64,000 bases of DNA, taken from Streptomyces nigrescens (GTDB lineage: Bacteria > Actinomycetota > Actinomycetes > Streptomycetales > Streptomycetaceae). Below the pieces are notes generated by a model. It searched no databases and was not told where the DNA came from. It saw only the letters and a list, made by a program, of their open reading frames with translations. Where the stretch lies: assembly GCA_024349765.1 (NCBI GenBank), contig AP026073.1, forward strand, positions 3,100,001 to 3,164,000, in the 5' to 3' direction. A program made the position numbers and the translations under genes. Within the stretch, counting starts at the first letter, position 1, and every line of letters starts with the position of its first letter. This document shows positions 1 through 9,080 of the stretch, in pieces.

Positions 1-2
1 AC

Positions 3-122
3 CTCGGGGAGCTGGCCGCCCAGCTCGGCGTCGACCACCCGGGCCCGGCGGCACCCGCGCTCGGCGACGCCCTCATGCAACAGCTCCGCCCCCGTACCCC
101 GCCGGAAGGGCACGGCGGATGA
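3..122 (+). CDS. C-terminal end of an unidentified protein (cut by window edge)
   Basis: An open frame enters from the left edge and stops with TGA at 120-122. The visible 39 residues are Ala/Leu/Pro-rich, with no motif I can assign, and end in a Pro/Gly/His tail. Base composition and codon use match the neighbouring genes, so it is probably the true 3' end of a gene transcribed rightward and convergent with the glycosyltransferase that follows. Family and function cannot be told from this fragment. Confidence 0.45.
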   Translation, partial: LGELAAQLGVDHPGPAAPALGDALMQQLRPRTPPEGHGG

Positions 123-144
123 CGGGGGAGGGGTGAGCCGGCGG

Positions 145-1656
145 CTACCCCTGAGCAGCCCGGCGTGCCGAGCCGGTGCGCGGGGCGTCCTGCCCACCTG
201 CTGGGTGACACTTCCCGCGTGCGTAGAGGCTCACCTGGCGGCCCCGTACGACGCTGGTCGAGCAGCGCACGAAGCGTTCCTTCAGCACACGCTGCTTGGT
301 GAGGTCGCGGACGGTGTCGGCCCGCTCCGGCCCGGGGTCGGTGACGAGCACTATGCGCCGCGCGCCCAGCATGGCGCGCTCTATGTCGCGCGGCTCGGCC
401 TCTATGCCCTTCAGCGTGCCCGATGCCACCGGCCCCTGGGCCAGGGCCAGATCGCGCAGGCCGGCGAACTCCCGGGGCGACACGAGAGCGGTGTCGCGGC
501 GCGCGGCGGGAATGTAGAGGACGCCGTCGGCGGTGTCGCGAACCTGGCCGACCGTGGCCGCCGCGCCGAGGACGTCGTCGATGCGGCTCTCTTCGGTACG
601 CAGGCGGAGCTCGATCGGGAGCAGCGCCAGGAGGGCCAGGGTGACGGCGACCGGGAGCAGTACGCGGGCGCCCGGTCCGACCCGTGTGGCGATCGTGGCG
701 AGCAGGACGCCGATCAGGAGCGCGAGCCCCACGTACGCGAACAGCACATAGCGGGTGACGAAGAGGGGTTTGACGACGGAGATCAACGCCAGTCCGACCT
801 GGGGCACCGCACAGAGCGGGAGCGCGACCACCGCGAGGTTCAGGCGCGCATACGGCGCTTCCTCGCGCGTGCCCGCCACCCCGCGTGCCTGCGGCAGCCG
901 CGTGCAGAGGGCCGCGATCGCCACGGTGATCAGCACACCCAGTACCGTCGACCAGCCGAGCGGCTTGATCCAGGAGACCTGCGAGGACTGGGCCCGGCTG
1001 GTCAGGATCACCGGCAGGGCCGCGGCGACGGCCGCCGAGGCGGCAAGTACCCACCGGACAAGGCGCGTTCGGTCGGGCCGGACGCACACCATGGTGACGC
1101 CGTGCGCGACGAGCGCGAACAGCGAGAACCAGTTGAGCCACGCGGCGACCAGCGTGGCCGCCGCGTACCCGGCCCACCGCCGACCGTCCGGCCGCTCAAG
1201 TGCGGCTACCAGCAGCCACGTTGCGAGTACGACGAAGGCGAGCACGAGGGCGTACGACCGGCCCTCCTGGGCGTGCTCCTGAACCGCCGGCACGACCGCC
1301 AGGGCGAGCCCGGCGGCCGTTCCCGCCACGGCGGTCGCGAGTCGGGCGCCGAGCAGCGCGGTCAGTCCGCAGGCGGTGGCGGCGGCGAGCACCGAGGGCA
1401 GCCGCAGGGTGATCAGGCTGTCGCCGAAGAGGGCGAACACGCCGTGCATCACCGCGTAGTACAGGCCGTGGACGACGTCGACCTGGCCGACCATGTGCGC
1501 TATCTCGGCCAGTGACCGATGTGCTGCCTGCCAGGTCGCCGCCTCATCCCGCCACATGCTGTGCTCGCGCGTGATGCCCCACAGCCCGAGAGCGAGTGCG
1601 AGGACGGCCGGACCGGCGCAGATGGATATGCGGCCGTGCCGCACGGTGCCCCCCAA
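145..1656 (-). CDS. GT39/ArnT-like polytopic membrane glycosyltransferase
   Basis: A 503-residue protein with about ten hydrophobic segments spread along its length. Near the N-terminus, just after the first membrane segment, is an Arg-Asp-Glu-Ala motif (RDEAATW, about residues 37-43). This matches the acidic first-loop motif of GT39 and ArnT-type transferases, which use polyprenyl-phosphate sugars on the outer membrane face. Arg/Asp-rich loops separate the membrane spans, as in actinobacterial mannosyltransferase-like proteins. The longest frame starts with TTG at 1656; a GTG four codons later is an equally plausible start, and neither has a strong ribosome site. Donor and acceptor are unknown. 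It stands alone, convergent with the partial gene at the left edge. Confidence 0.72.
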   Translation of the reverse strand: MGGTVRHGRISICAGPAVLALALGLWGITREHSMWRDEAATWQAAHRSLAEIAHMVGQVDVVHGLYYAVMHGVFALFGDSLITLRLPSVLAAATACGLTALLGARLATAVAGTAAGLALAVVPAVQEHAQEGRSYALVLAFVVLATWLLVAALERPDGRRWAGYAAATLVAAWLNWFSLFALVAHGVTMVCVRPDRTRLVRWVLAASAAVAAALPVILTSRAQSSQVSWIKPLGWSTVLGVLITVAIAALCTRLPQARGVAGTREEAPYARLNLAVVALPLCAVPQVGLALISVVKPLFVTRYVLFAYVGLALLIGVLLATIATRVGPGARVLLPVAVTLALLALLPIELRLRTEESRIDDVLGAAATVGQVRDTADGVLYIPAARRDTALVSPREFAGLRDLALAQGPVASGTLKGIEAEPRDIERAMLGARRIVLVTDPGPERADTVRDLTKQRVLKERFVRCSTSVVRGRQVSLYARGKCHPAGGQDAPRTGSARRAAQG

Positions 1657-1732
1657 GAAGACCGGAAAACGGGAAATACCGGAACGCCTGCTGAAGCCTG
1701 CGTTCCGTCAAAACCGAAGGGAGGAGCCGTAA

Positions 1733-1933
1733 ATGGCCCCGATGATCTCCCCGTGGCCGAGAATCTACGCGCCGTGGGCGCATTTCCTCGCCGTCATGTC
1801 GCCTGCGGGCGCAGGTTCCGACGAAGATCACATCGAGATTTGCCGAATTGGCGGTAAATGTCCCGCCTATCGGCTTCCGTGCCGTCCCTGGGGTGCCGTG
1901 GAAGGCCGGGGCGTCCTCGCGTCCCGGGGGTGA
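1733..1933 (+). CDS. Possible small ORF with a strong ribosome binding site
   Basis: In the 359-base gap between the glycosyltransferase and the DUF4190 gene, an ATG at 1733 is preceded by GGGAGGAG at a good distance, one of the best Shine-Dalgarno matches nearby. It would encode 66 residues, with Pro/Trp/Ala in the first half and two Cys near the middle (ICRIGGKC). I recognise no family. It may be a real small protein, a leader peptide or chance. The gap also holds a 7-bp inverted repeat (GGAACGC at 1681-1687, GCGTTCC at 1700-1706), possibly a control site for the gene leaving leftward. Confidence 0.25.
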   Translation: MAPMISPWPRIYAPWAHFLAVMSPAGAGSDEDHIEICRIGGKCPAYRLPCRPWGAVEGRGVLASRG

Positions 1934-2015
1934 GGGACCGGTATCGACGGTACGAGGTCATAAAATCGAAAAAACTCGGGCAGGTCCGAGTGCCTCATTG
2001 CCCGAAGGGATCCGC

Positions 2016-2879
2016 ATGACCACGCCCACCTCTTCCGACGGCTCCTCGTCCTCGGGGAGACCGCCGCTGGACCACGATCCGTGGGCCCCGCCTTCGTCGT
2101 CCCCGGCGGGTGTGGTCCCCCGCCTGCCGTACCCGGTGCCGCCTGCGCAGCCGCGGAACGGCATGGGCATCACGGCTCTGGTGCTCGGCCTGGTCGGCAT
2201 CGGCCTCGGCCTGTTCATCATCCTGTTCTGGATTTCCTGGTTGCCGGCCCTGCTGGCCCTGGTCTTCGGCTCCATAGGACTGAGCCATGCGCGCAAGGGC
2301 CTGGCCACCAACAAGGCCATGGCCGTCAGCGGTCTCGTCATGGGCATCGTCGGCCTGCTGATCGCCGCCGGCAGCGGGGTCGTCACGGTCCTGACGGTCA
2401 AACACGCCGTCGACGACGCCCGCGCGAAGGTCAGGGAGATCAAGAAGGGCAACGAGAAGGCGGCGGCCGAGGAGGCGGCCCGGCATCTGTCCTTCGGCGA
2501 GTCGTACACCTTCGGCGACGGACTGAAGGTCACCGTGGCCAAGCCGACACCGTTCACCCCGGACGCCATCGCCTACGGTCACGCCAAGGGCAACAAGGCC
2601 GTTCAGGTCACGATCACGGTGGTCAACACCGGAAAGCAGCGGGTCTCGATCAAGACCGGGCTGCCCGACGTCAATGACGCCGACGGGGCCTCGGCGGAGC
2701 TGGTGATCGACGGAAGCGGCCGGCAGAAGGTCCTCACCGGATACCTCCTGCCCGGCAGGACGGCCGTCGGCAAGTACGCCTTCTCGCTGCCGCCCGCTGC
2801 CGCCGGCCGGGCCGAGGTCGAGTTCAGCCCCGACGCGATCCGGTGGGACGACGCCTACTGGAGCGGCTCCACCCGCTGA
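2016..2879 (+). CDS. DUF4190-type membrane protein with an extracytoplasmic DUF4352-like domain
   Basis: The ATG at 2016 has GAAGGGA six bases upstream, so I prefer it to earlier in-frame codons. The 287-residue product has a Ser/Pro-rich cytoplasmic N-terminus (about 1-48), then two to three membrane segments (about 50-90 and 102-126) with the Gly/Leu-rich pattern of DUF4190. A charged stretch follows, then a beta-rich C-terminal domain from about residue 155. That domain holds the VTVVNTGKQ-type strand typical of DUF4352/telokin-like extracellular domains. Such proteins are common in Streptomyces and their role is unknown. It is monocistronic, followed by the separate promoter of the nuclease gene. 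Confidence 0.75.
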   Translation: MTTPTSSDGSSSSGRPPLDHDPWAPPSSSPAGVVPRLPYPVPPAQPRNGMGITALVLGLVGIGLGLFIILFWISWLPALLALVFGSIGLSHARKGLATNKAMAVSGLVMGIVGLLIAAGSGVVTVLTVKHAVDDARAKVREIKKGNEKAAAEEAARHLSFGESYTFGDGLKVTVAKPTPFTPDAIAYGHAKGNKAVQVTITVVNTGKQRVSIKTGLPDVNDADGASAELVIDGSGRQKVLTGYLLPGRTAVGKYAFSLPPAAAGRAEVEFSPDAIRWDDAYWSGSTR

Positions 2880-2967
2880 CGCCTGCTCACCCCCGCCTGG
2901 CCGCCCGCGCGGACGACGGATCGCCGGGCAAGTGCGTGTGGTGGGCGGGGGTTTCCCATGAGGAGGT

Positions 2968-3014
2968 AATGAACAAGGAATGAGCTTGTCATGTTCATTC
3001 AACGCGCGTAGCGT
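2968..3014 (+). promoter_or_regulatory. Promoter and dyad upstream of the secreted nuclease
   Basis: An 8-bp inverted repeat, AATGAACA (2968-2975) and TGTTCATT (2992-2999), brackets a good promoter: -35 TTGTCA at 2986-2991, a 17-bp spacer and -10 TAGCGT at 3009-3014. The right arm lies inside the spacer, so a bound regulator could act directly on this promoter. The TTCAT two bases after the -35 recurs at the phosphoesterase promoter near 47316. Confidence 0.55.
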
Positions 3015-3076
3015 TCGGTCCCCCTTGTGCGGTTCCCTGAAGTGTCTCTCCAACCCCCCACACTTCTGGAGACCCC

Positions 3077-3709
3077 ATGCGTCGTGCCGTTATCGGCCTG
3101 TCCGCCGCCTCCGCCACCCTCATCGGCCTGGCCGCCGCACCCGCGCTGGCCGAACCGCCCGCCCCGCCCTCGACGGCCACCGCCCGCGCCGAGCTCGCCG
3201 CCCTCACCGTCGCGCCCCCGCACTCCATGGACGGCTACGCCCGCGACAAATTCGACATATGGGCCAAGCAGCCCGACGGCTGCACCACCCGCCAGGACGT
3301 GCTCGCCCGCGACGGCAAGAACGTCGTCGACGAGTCCGGCAACTGTCAGCCGTCGAGCGGTAGTTGGTACTCGGCCTACGACGACACGACGGTCACCGAC
3401 GTCGCCCAGGCCACCATCGACCACATGGTCCCGCTCGCCGAGGCCTGGCGCTCCGGCGCCGACACCTGGAGCGCCGACCAGCGCAAGGCGTTCGGCAACG
3501 ACCTCAAGGACCCCCAGCTCCTGATTGCCTCGGAGTCCTCCAACAGCTCCAAGAGCGACAGCGGACCGGCCGACTGGAAGCCCACCAACCACGCCTTCTG
3601 GTGCACCTACGCCAAGGACTACACCCACATCAAGTCCGTCTGGAAGCTCACCACCACCGACAAGGAGAAGACCGCCCTCTCCTCGATGCTCGACAGCTGC
3701 ACCAACTGA
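3077..3709 (+). CDS. Secreted HNH-type nuclease (GmrSD C-terminal/DUF1524 family)
   Basis: A 210-residue protein with a clear signal peptide (two Arg, hydrophobic core, APALA cleavage site near residue 25). The mature part carries the HNH-fold signature of small secreted actinobacterial nucleases. This consists of a DHMVPL motif near residue 116, the EAWRSGA helix, a downstream Asn-Asp and Ser-Ala-Asn-like stretch with SKSDSGPADW, and a late NHAFWCTYA segment with Cys. The DH pair would be the metal and catalytic site. Four Cys in the mature part could form disulfides, fitting export. It probably degrades extracellular DNA or RNA for nutrients. TGGAGA lies before the ATG. A strong terminator separates it from the convergent MerR gene. 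Confidence 0.82.
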   Translation: MRRAVIGLSAASATLIGLAAAPALAEPPAPPSTATARAELAALTVAPPHSMDGYARDKFDIWAKQPDGCTTRQDVLARDGKNVVDESGNCQPSSGSWYSAYDDTTVTDVAQATIDHMVPLAEAWRSGADTWSADQRKAFGNDLKDPQLLIASESSNSSKSDSGPADWKPTNHAFWCTYAKDYTHIKSVWKLTTTDKEKTALSSMLDSCTN

Positions 3710-3714
3710 GCGCC

Positions 3715-3744
3715 GGCCGGCGGGGGGTGAGCCCCCCGCCGGCC
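3715..3744. terminator. Perfect 13-bp hairpin between convergent genes
   Basis: GGCCGGCGGGGGG (3715-3727) pairs perfectly with CCCCCCGCCGGCC (3732-3744) around a TGAG loop. It begins five bases after the nuclease stop and overlaps the end of the convergent MerR gene, so it can serve both directions. There is no U-tract, as is usual in GC-rich actinomycetes. Confidence 0.8.
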
Positions 3745-3745
3745 C

Positions 3746-4153
3746 TCAGGGCGCCCACACCCCCACGGCAGTTCCGTTGCGCACGTGCTGCTCGTACGTG
3801 ACGACCTTGGCGTGGACGACGTCCAGACACGCCTGCAGGTCCGCCATCCGCGCTTCCACATCGCGCTCGTGCGCGCGCAGCAGCGCCAGCCGGTCGGGTT
3901 CATTGCCCGGACCGGAGCGGACGAGGTCGGCGAACTTCCTGATCGTGGCGATCGGCATGCCGGAGGCACGCAGCCGGTCGCACAGCGCCAGCCAGTCCAC
4001 ATCCGTCTGCGCATAGACGCGCCGGCCCCCGGCGGAGCGAGGGATCTCCCGAAGGAACAGCCCCTCGCGCTCGAAGAACCGCAGCGCATGGACGCTCATC
4101 CCGGTCAATTCGGCGACCCTGCCGATGGACATGCCGTTCGCGGTCCCATCCAT
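3746..4153 (-). CDS. MerR-family transcriptional regulator
   Basis: A 135-residue protein starting at the ATG at 4153, which has AAGGGG upstream; a GTG three codons earlier is weaker. The N-terminus is a winged HTH of the MerR class: IGRVAELTGMSVHALRFFE, then GLF, R-GGRRVY and D-WLALCDRLRASGMPI. A coiled-coil dimerisation helix follows (about 80-115). The short C-terminus has no Cys cluster, so it is more like the organic-ligand or stress members that guard oxidoreductase genes than a metal sensor. It is divergent from a short-chain dehydrogenase, which it probably activates through the site at 4202-4223. Confidence 0.85.
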   Translation of the reverse strand: MDGTANGMSIGRVAELTGMSVHALRFFEREGLFLREIPRSAGGRRVYAQTDVDWLALCDRLRASGMPIATIRKFADLVRSGPGNEPDRLALLRAHERDVEARMADLQACLDVVHAKVVTYEQHVRNGTAVGVWAP

Positions 4154-4201
4154 CCTGCCCACCCCTTGCTCCCCGCTGTGCCTTCCCTCGGCGAACCGTA
4201 C

Positions 4202-4223
4202 CTTGACCTAGCGTGCACTCAAG
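4202..4223. promoter_or_regulatory. Probable MerR operator in the SDR promoter
   Basis: CTTGA (4202-4206) and TCAAG (4219-4223) form an inverted repeat with a 12-base centre. The sequence contains TTGACC as a -35 element. MerR activators bind between over-spaced -35 and -10 elements; T-rich CTTTTAG at 4224-4230 and the TAGCGT after it are -10 candidates. A related motif, CTTGGAGCGCACTCCAG, occurs at 55057-55073. Confidence 0.5.
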
Positions 4224-4240
4224 CTTTTAGCGTCGTCCGC

Positions 4241-5188
4241 ATGATCATGAAGCAGCAGAAGATCGGCACGGGATTCGGCGCGCACAGCACGGCCGACGAC
4301 GTCCTCGCCGGCATCGACCTGACCGGCACCACTGCGCTGGTCACCGGCGGTTACTCGGGACTCGGCCTGGAGGCGACCCGCGCCCTGGCCCGCGCCGGAG
4401 CCCGTGTGGTCGTCCCCGCACGGCGGGCGGCCCTCGCCGAGGAAGCCCTGCGGGACGTCCCCGAGGCCGAGGTCCAGGCGCTCGATCTGGCCGACCTGGA
4501 AAGCGTCCGGACCTTCTCCGACCGCTTCCTCCGGACCGGGCGCACCCTCGACATCGTCATCAACAACGCGGGAATCATGGCCTGCCCGGAGACCCGCATC
4601 GGGCCCGGCTGGGAAGCCCACTTCGCCGTCAACCACCTCGGGCACTTCGCGCTCGTCAACCGCCTCCGCCCCAGCCTCGCCCCCGGCTCGCGGGTGGTGG
4701 CCGTGGCCTCCTCGGGGCACTTCCTGTCCGACATCCGGTGGGATGACCTCCACTTCCGCACCGGCTACGACCGCTGGCTCGCCTACGCGCAGTCCAAGAC
4801 GGCCAACGCCCTGTTCGCCCATCACCTCGACCGCCTCGGCGCCGCGAGCGGGCTGCATGCCTTCGCCGTGCACCCGGGCAGCATCCTCACTCCGCTGCAA
4901 CGCCACGTTCCGCGCGACGAGTGGCGCGCGCACGGCTGGGTGACCCCCGACGGCCGGCCGGCCGACGGATTCAAGACACCGCAACAGGGCGCGGCCACCG
5001 CGGTCTGGGCCGCGACCTCCCCACTTCTCGACGGGTACGGCGGCGCCTACTGCCAGGACTGCGACCTCGCGGACCCGGCCGCGACCGACGACATGCTCGT
5101 CGGCGGCGTCAAACCCTGGGCCACCGACCCCGAAGCCGCCGCCCGCCTCTGGGCGCTGTCCAGCGAACTCACGGAGACGGACTTCTGA
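4241..5188 (+). CDS. Short-chain dehydrogenase/reductase, retinol-dehydrogenase-like
   Basis: A 315-residue SDR with the full set of motifs: cofactor loop TGGYSGLG at about residues 35-42, NNAGIM at 109-113, catalytic Ser about 157 (AVASSGH), and Tyr182/Lys186 in YAQSK. Its length and HFAVNHLGHF segment fit the RDH/WW-oxidoreductase-like branch, usually NADP-dependent and acting on bulky aldehydes, ketones or alcohols. Substrate unknown. Start at ATG 4241; a second ATG two codons later is possible. It is divergent from the MerR gene with about 87 bases between them, the usual arrangement for a MerR-activated detoxification enzyme. Confidence 0.85.
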   Translation: MIMKQQKIGTGFGAHSTADDVLAGIDLTGTTALVTGGYSGLGLEATRALARAGARVVVPARRAALAEEALRDVPEAEVQALDLADLESVRTFSDRFLRTGRTLDIVINNAGIMACPETRIGPGWEAHFAVNHLGHFALVNRLRPSLAPGSRVVAVASSGHFLSDIRWDDLHFRTGYDRWLAYAQSKTANALFAHHLDRLGAASGLHAFAVHPGSILTPLQRHVPRDEWRAHGWVTPDGRPADGFKTPQQGAATAVWAATSPLLDGYGGAYCQDCDLADPAATDDMLVGGVKPWATDPEAAARLWALSSELTETDF

Positions 5189-5190
5189 GC

Positions 5191-5219
5191 TGTCCGGGCC
5201 GGCTGAACCGGCCCGGACA
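5191..5219 (+). terminator. Perfect 12-bp terminator hairpin after the SDR gene
   Basis: TGTCCGGGCCGG (5191-5202) pairs perfectly with CCGGCCCGGACA (5208-5219) around a CTGAA loop, two bases after the SDR stop codon. The following 180 bases up to the hutG 3' end hold nothing I can assign. Confidence 0.85.
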
Positions 5220-5401
5220 ACCGGTGCACAGGTCTCCAATGGGAGGCCGTTGAGGCGGGCCACCCGCTACTGGTGCACGGCGCGTTCGCGGGGCGAGGGG
5301 CCCGAAGGCCCGTGAGCGGGCGGTGGGTGGTCGCCGGGCGGCGAGCGTCGGGAGCACGCGGCCCGGCGACCTGCTGGGGAGGGCGACCGTCGCGGGTCCG
5401 G

Positions 5402-6388
5402 TCAGGCCGGGCGGGACGGTGCGCCGCCGGACGTCACGATGCGGTGGATCAGCCTGGCGCCGGCCCGGGCCGTGCGGTCGTCGACGTCGAGGTCCGGATT
5501 GAGCTCGGCGATGTCGCAGACGGCCAGCTTGCCGCTCGCCGCGACCCGGGTGCAGACGCGCTCGACGATCTCCATCGGCACGCCGTAGGCGGCGGGGGCG
5601 CTGACGCCCGGGGCCACCGCGGCGGGGAGCACGTCGAGATCGATGCTGAGGTGGACGACATCACAGCCGGCCAGGAACGTGTCGAGGAACGCGTCCACGC
5701 GCGACAGGCCGAGCAGACCGCATTCGGTGTCGGGCAGATAGCGCACCCCGAGCTCGTCCGCGGTCCGGAACAGCCGCTCGGTGTTGCTGGGCTGACTCAC
5801 GCCCAGCACCCAGTAGTTGAGCCGCTGCCCGCGCAGCTCTTCGCTGCGCGCCATCTGGAGGAACGGCGTGCCGGAGCTGGGACGTGCGTCCTCGCGCAGG
5901 TCGAAGTGGGCGTCGAGGTTCAGCACGCCGAGCCGGCCGCCCTCGCGCACCGCGCGGCTGCCGGCGAGCCCCAGGTAGCTGCCGTACGCCACCTCGTGGC
6001 CGCCGCCCAGCACCACCACCGGGCGGCCCCGGTCGACGAGGGGGGTGATGACCCGGCCCAGTCGGTGCTGCCCGGCTTCGAGATCGCCGTCGGCCACCTC
6101 GACGTCACCGGAGTCCAGCACCCGCACCGGCGACGGCAGGGCCATCGACGCGAGCGCACGGCGCAGCGCGCGGGGTCCGTTCGCCGCGCCCTGGCGGCCC
6201 TTGTTCCGCCGTACCCCCTCATCGCTGCGGAAGCCGACGAGCGCGGCGTCGCAGGACGCGGCACCGGCGAGGTCGAGGCCGACCGCGTGGTGCCAGCGCA
6301 GGTGCTCGGGTCCGGGTCCGTCGTCCCGGCCGGTCCAGGGTTCGGGGGCGACGTCCGCGGCGGTCACCACGGTGGGGTCCGTCCTCAC
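5402..6388 (-). CDS. hutG: Formimidoylglutamase / agmatinase-family ureohydrolase
   Basis: A 328-residue ureohydrolase. The binuclear manganese motifs are present in order: GGGHE (His), NLDAHFDLR (Asp-His-Asp) and SIDLDVLP (Asp-x-Asp). In histidine degradation HutG splits N-formimino-L-glutamate to glutamate and formamide. Its frame overlaps the end of hutU by four bases, so the two are translated as a unit. That pairing makes formimidoylglutamase much likelier than agmatinase or arginase. hutH and hutI are not in the window, as is common in Streptomyces, where hut genes are scattered. Confidence 0.88.
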   Translation of the reverse strand: MRTDPTVVTAADVAPEPWTGRDDGPGPEHLRWHHAVGLDLAGAASCDAALVGFRSDEGVRRNKGRQGAANGPRALRRALASMALPSPVRVLDSGDVEVADGDLEAGQHRLGRVITPLVDRGRPVVVLGGGHEVAYGSYLGLAGSRAVREGGRLGVLNLDAHFDLREDARPSSGTPFLQMARSEELRGQRLNYWVLGVSQPSNTERLFRTADELGVRYLPDTECGLLGLSRVDAFLDTFLAGCDVVHLSIDLDVLPAAVAPGVSAPAAYGVPMEIVERVCTRVAASGKLAVCDIAELNPDLDVDDRTARAGARLIHRIVTSGGAPSRPA

Positions 6389-8061
6389 TTCGCGTCGTCC
6401 TCCGCCATCGGGATGCGCACGCCGCGCTGCTGCGCAACGGCGGTGGCATGCTCGTAGCCGGCGTCCACGTGCCGGATGACGCCCATGCCCGGGTCGTTGG
6501 TGAGCACGCGGGAGAGCTTCCGGGCGGCGAGCTCGGTGCCGTCGGCGATGCAGACCTGGCCGGCGTGGATCGAGCGGCCCATGCCCACGCCGCCGCCGTG
6601 GTGGAGGGAGACCCAGGACGCGCCGGAGGCGGTGTTCACCAGCGCGTTGAGCAGCGGCCAGTCGGCGATGGCGTCGGACCCGTCGAGCATCGACTCGGTC
6701 TCGCGGTACGGGGAGGCGACGGAGCCGGAGTCGAGGTGGTCACGGCCGATGGCGAGGGGCGCGGACAGCTCGCCGGAGGCGACCATCTCGTTGAACCGCA
6801 GACCGGCGCGGTGCCGTTCGCCGTAGCCCAGCCAGCAGATGCGGGCGGGCAGGCCCTCGAAGGCGACGCGCTCGCCGGCCATCTTGATCCAGCGGTGCAG
6901 GTGCTCGTTCTCCGGGAACAGCTCCAGGATGGCCTTGTCGGTGGCCTCGATGTCCTTGGGGTCGCCGGACAGCGCCGCCCAGCGGAACGGGCCGAGGCCC
7001 TCTTCGAACAGCGGGCGGATGTGGGCCGGCACGAAGCCGGGGAAGGCGAAGGCGCGCTCGTAACCCGCCTTGCGGGCCTCGTCGCGGATCGAGTTGCCGT
7101 AGTCGAAGACCTCGGCGCCCGCGTCGAGGAAGCCCACCATGGCTTCGACGTGGCGGGCCATGGACGCCCGGGAGCGTTCGGTGAAGGCGGCCGGGTCCTT
7201 GGCGGCCAGCTCGTGCCATTCGTCCACGCGCACGCCGACCGGGAGGTACGACAGCGGGTCGTGCGCCGAGGTCTGGTCGGTCACGATGTCGATGGGCGCG
7301 CCGATCTCCAGCAGCTTCGGGAACACCTCCGCGGCATTGCCGGCCAGGCCGATGGACAGCGGCTTCCGGGCGTCCCTGGCCTCGACGGCGAGCCGCAGCG
7401 CGTGGTCCAGGTCGTCCGCGGCGACATCGAGGTAGCGGTGGGCGATCCGGCGCTCGATGCGGGTGGGGTCGCAGTCGACGCAGATCGCCACGCCGTCGTT
7501 CATGGTCACGGCGAGCGGCTGGGCGCCGCCCATGCCGCCGAGGCCGGCGGTCAGGGTGATGGTGCCGGCAAGGGACCCCTCGAACTTCTTCCGGGCGACC
7601 GCGCCGAAGGTCTCGTAGGTGCCCTGGAGGATGCCCTGGCTGCCGATGTAGATCCACGAACCGGCGGTCATCTGGCCGTACATGGTCAGGCCGAGCTGCT
7701 CCAGGCGGCGGAACTCCTCCCAATTGGCCCAGTCGCCCACCAGGTTGGAGTTGGCCAGGAGCACCCGCGGCGCCCACTCGTGGGTGCGCATCACGCCCAC
7801 CGGCTTGCCGGACTGGACCAGCAGCGTCTCGTCGTTCTTCAGCGTCCTGAGGGTGCGGACGATCGCGTCGTACGCGGCCCAGTCGCGGGCGGCCTTGCCG
7901 GTGCCGCCGTAGACGACCAGGTCCTCCGGATGCTCGGCGACCTCGGGGTCGAGATTGTTCATCAGCATCCGCAGGGCGCCCTCCTGCTGCCAGCCCAGAC
8001 AGCTGAGTTCGGGGCTTCGGGGTGCGCGGATGCCGCGGGCACCGGGGGAAACGCTGGTCAT
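6385..8061 (-). CDS. hutU: Urocanate hydratase
   Basis: A 558-residue protein, close to the usual 550-560, nearly collinear with HutU. It has the N-terminal [17 protein letters not shown] segment, the Gly-rich NAD-binding part ([15 protein letters not shown]), and the C-terminal [18 protein letters not shown] signature with tightly bound NAD+ contacts. It hydrates urocanate to imidazolonepropionate. The ATG at 8061 has AGGAGG seven bases upstream. It overlaps hutG by four bases, forming a hutU-hutG operon read leftward. An IclR-family gene lies directly upstream in the same direction and is the likely regulator. Confidence 0.95.
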   Translation of the reverse strand: MTSVSPGARGIRAPRSPELSCLGWQQEGALRMLMNNLDPEVAEHPEDLVVYGGTGKAARDWAAYDAIVRTLRTLKNDETLLVQSGKPVGVMRTHEWAPRVLLANSNLVGDWANWEEFRRLEQLGLTMYGQMTAGSWIYIGSQGILQGTYETFGAVARKKFEGSLAGTITLTAGLGGMGGAQPLAVTMNDGVAICVDCDPTRIERRIAHRYLDVAADDLDHALRLAVEARDARKPLSIGLAGNAAEVFPKLLEIGAPIDIVTDQTSAHDPLSYLPVGVRVDEWHELAAKDPAAFTERSRASMARHVEAMVGFLDAGAEVFDYGNSIRDEARKAGYERAFAFPGFVPAHIRPLFEEGLGPFRWAALSGDPKDIEATDKAILELFPENEHLHRWIKMAGERVAFEGLPARICWLGYGERHRAGLRFNEMVASGELSAPLAIGRDHLDSGSVASPYRETESMLDGSDAIADWPLLNALVNTASGASWVSLHHGGGVGMGRSIHAGQVCIADGTELAARKLSRVLTNDPGMGVIRHVDAGYEHATAVAQQRGVRIPMAEDDAK

Positions 8062-8138
8062 GCTGCCTCCTGGCGGGGGTCCGATCTGTTCCGCGACCCA
8101 TGACAGGCGACGGGGCGGACCGGAACCAGCGATGCCCG

Positions 8139-8999
8139 TCAGGTTTCTCGGATCCGAGAACCGATTCCTCCGCGCCCGTCACCCCCGCCCGGCCGTCCCG
8201 AGGGGGCGTGGCCGGAAACCGCGGCCGTCAGCCGGGCCGCTCCGTGTTGCAGGACGTCGCGCACCTGGTCGGTGTCGTACCGGCTGTAGTGCCGGTGCCA
8301 GGTGCTGCTGAGCGCCGCCACCGGCCGCTCGTGGTGGTCGAAGGCCGCCACGCCCAGCGAGCGGAACCCCTCCGAGACCAGCTCGACCTCCTCCGACCAG
8401 CCGCGTTCACGGTCCCGCGCGAGGAGGCTCAGCAGGTCGGAGAGCGAGCGGGGGCCTTTGCCGGTGCGGGTGATGAGGTTCCCGGGCCGCGGGAAGAGCG
8501 CCCGGATCTGCGCCTCGGGGGAGTGGGCCAGGATGGCGCGGCCGTTCGCCGTCAGGTGCGCCGGGAGCCGGACTCCGATGTCGGTGACGAGGGCCACGTC
8601 GGCCTCGCCGGAACGGCCCGTGGCGGGGCGCTCCTTGAGCAGGTAGACGGTCTCCGCGCCGTAGAGGATGCCCAGGTGGACGGTCTGGCCGAGCTGGCTC
8701 GCGAGGTCGCGCAGGATGGGGCGGGCGAGGCGTTCCAGGGGCTCGTGCCGCAGATAGGCGGAGCCGATCTCGAAGGACGCGAGTCCCAGGCCGTACGCCT
8801 GCTCCTCGGGGACGTAGGTCACGAAACCGCGATCCGCCAGCACCGACAGGATGTGGTACGCGGACGAGCGCGGGATGCCGAGGTCCCGGGCCAGTGCCGC
8901 GGTCTGCACCAGGCCCGGCCGCCCGGCGAGGTACAGCAGGATGTCCAGGGCCCGCCCCACGGCCGGTGAGGTGCTCGATCCCGTCCCGCGTTCACTCAC
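8139..8999 (-). CDS. IclR-family regulator, probable hut regulator
   Basis: I choose the GTG at 8999 (GAGAGG upstream), giving 286 residues; the frame extends further upstream without conserved sequence. The N-terminal winged HTH (about 12-75: [28 protein letters not shown]) is followed by an IclR effector domain (about 90-260: [48 protein letters not shown]). Such proteins bind small acids; with hutU and hutG just downstream, urocanate or a related compound is a reasonable guess. It is divergent from an MFS transporter remnant, and the dyad at 9081-9102 lies between them. Confidence 0.85.
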   Translation of the reverse strand: MSERGTGSSTSPAVGRALDILLYLAGRPGLVQTAALARDLGIPRSSAYHILSVLADRGFVTYVPEEQAYGLGLASFEIGSAYLRHEPLERLARPILRDLASQLGQTVHLGILYGAETVYLLKERPATGRSGEADVALVTDIGVRLPAHLTANGRAILAHSPEAQIRALFPRPGNLITRTGKGPRSLSDLLSLLARDRERGWSEEVELVSEGFRSLGVAAFDHHERPVAALSSTWHRHYSRYDTDQVRDVLQHGAARLTAAVSGHAPSGRPGGGDGRGGIGSRIRET

Positions 9000-9080
9000 G
9001 GATTCACCTCTCACCTGCACATATACCACCGGATGAAACCCGGGCCTGCGCCCGGCCGGTCGCCGGGCTGAGCGCGGAAT

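Noticed and set aside
3077-3709. HNH nuclease as a homing or restriction enzyme
   Set aside because: It has a signal peptide and disulfide-type Cys, no methylase or mobile-element context, and its own promoter, so a secreted nutrient nuclease is more likely.
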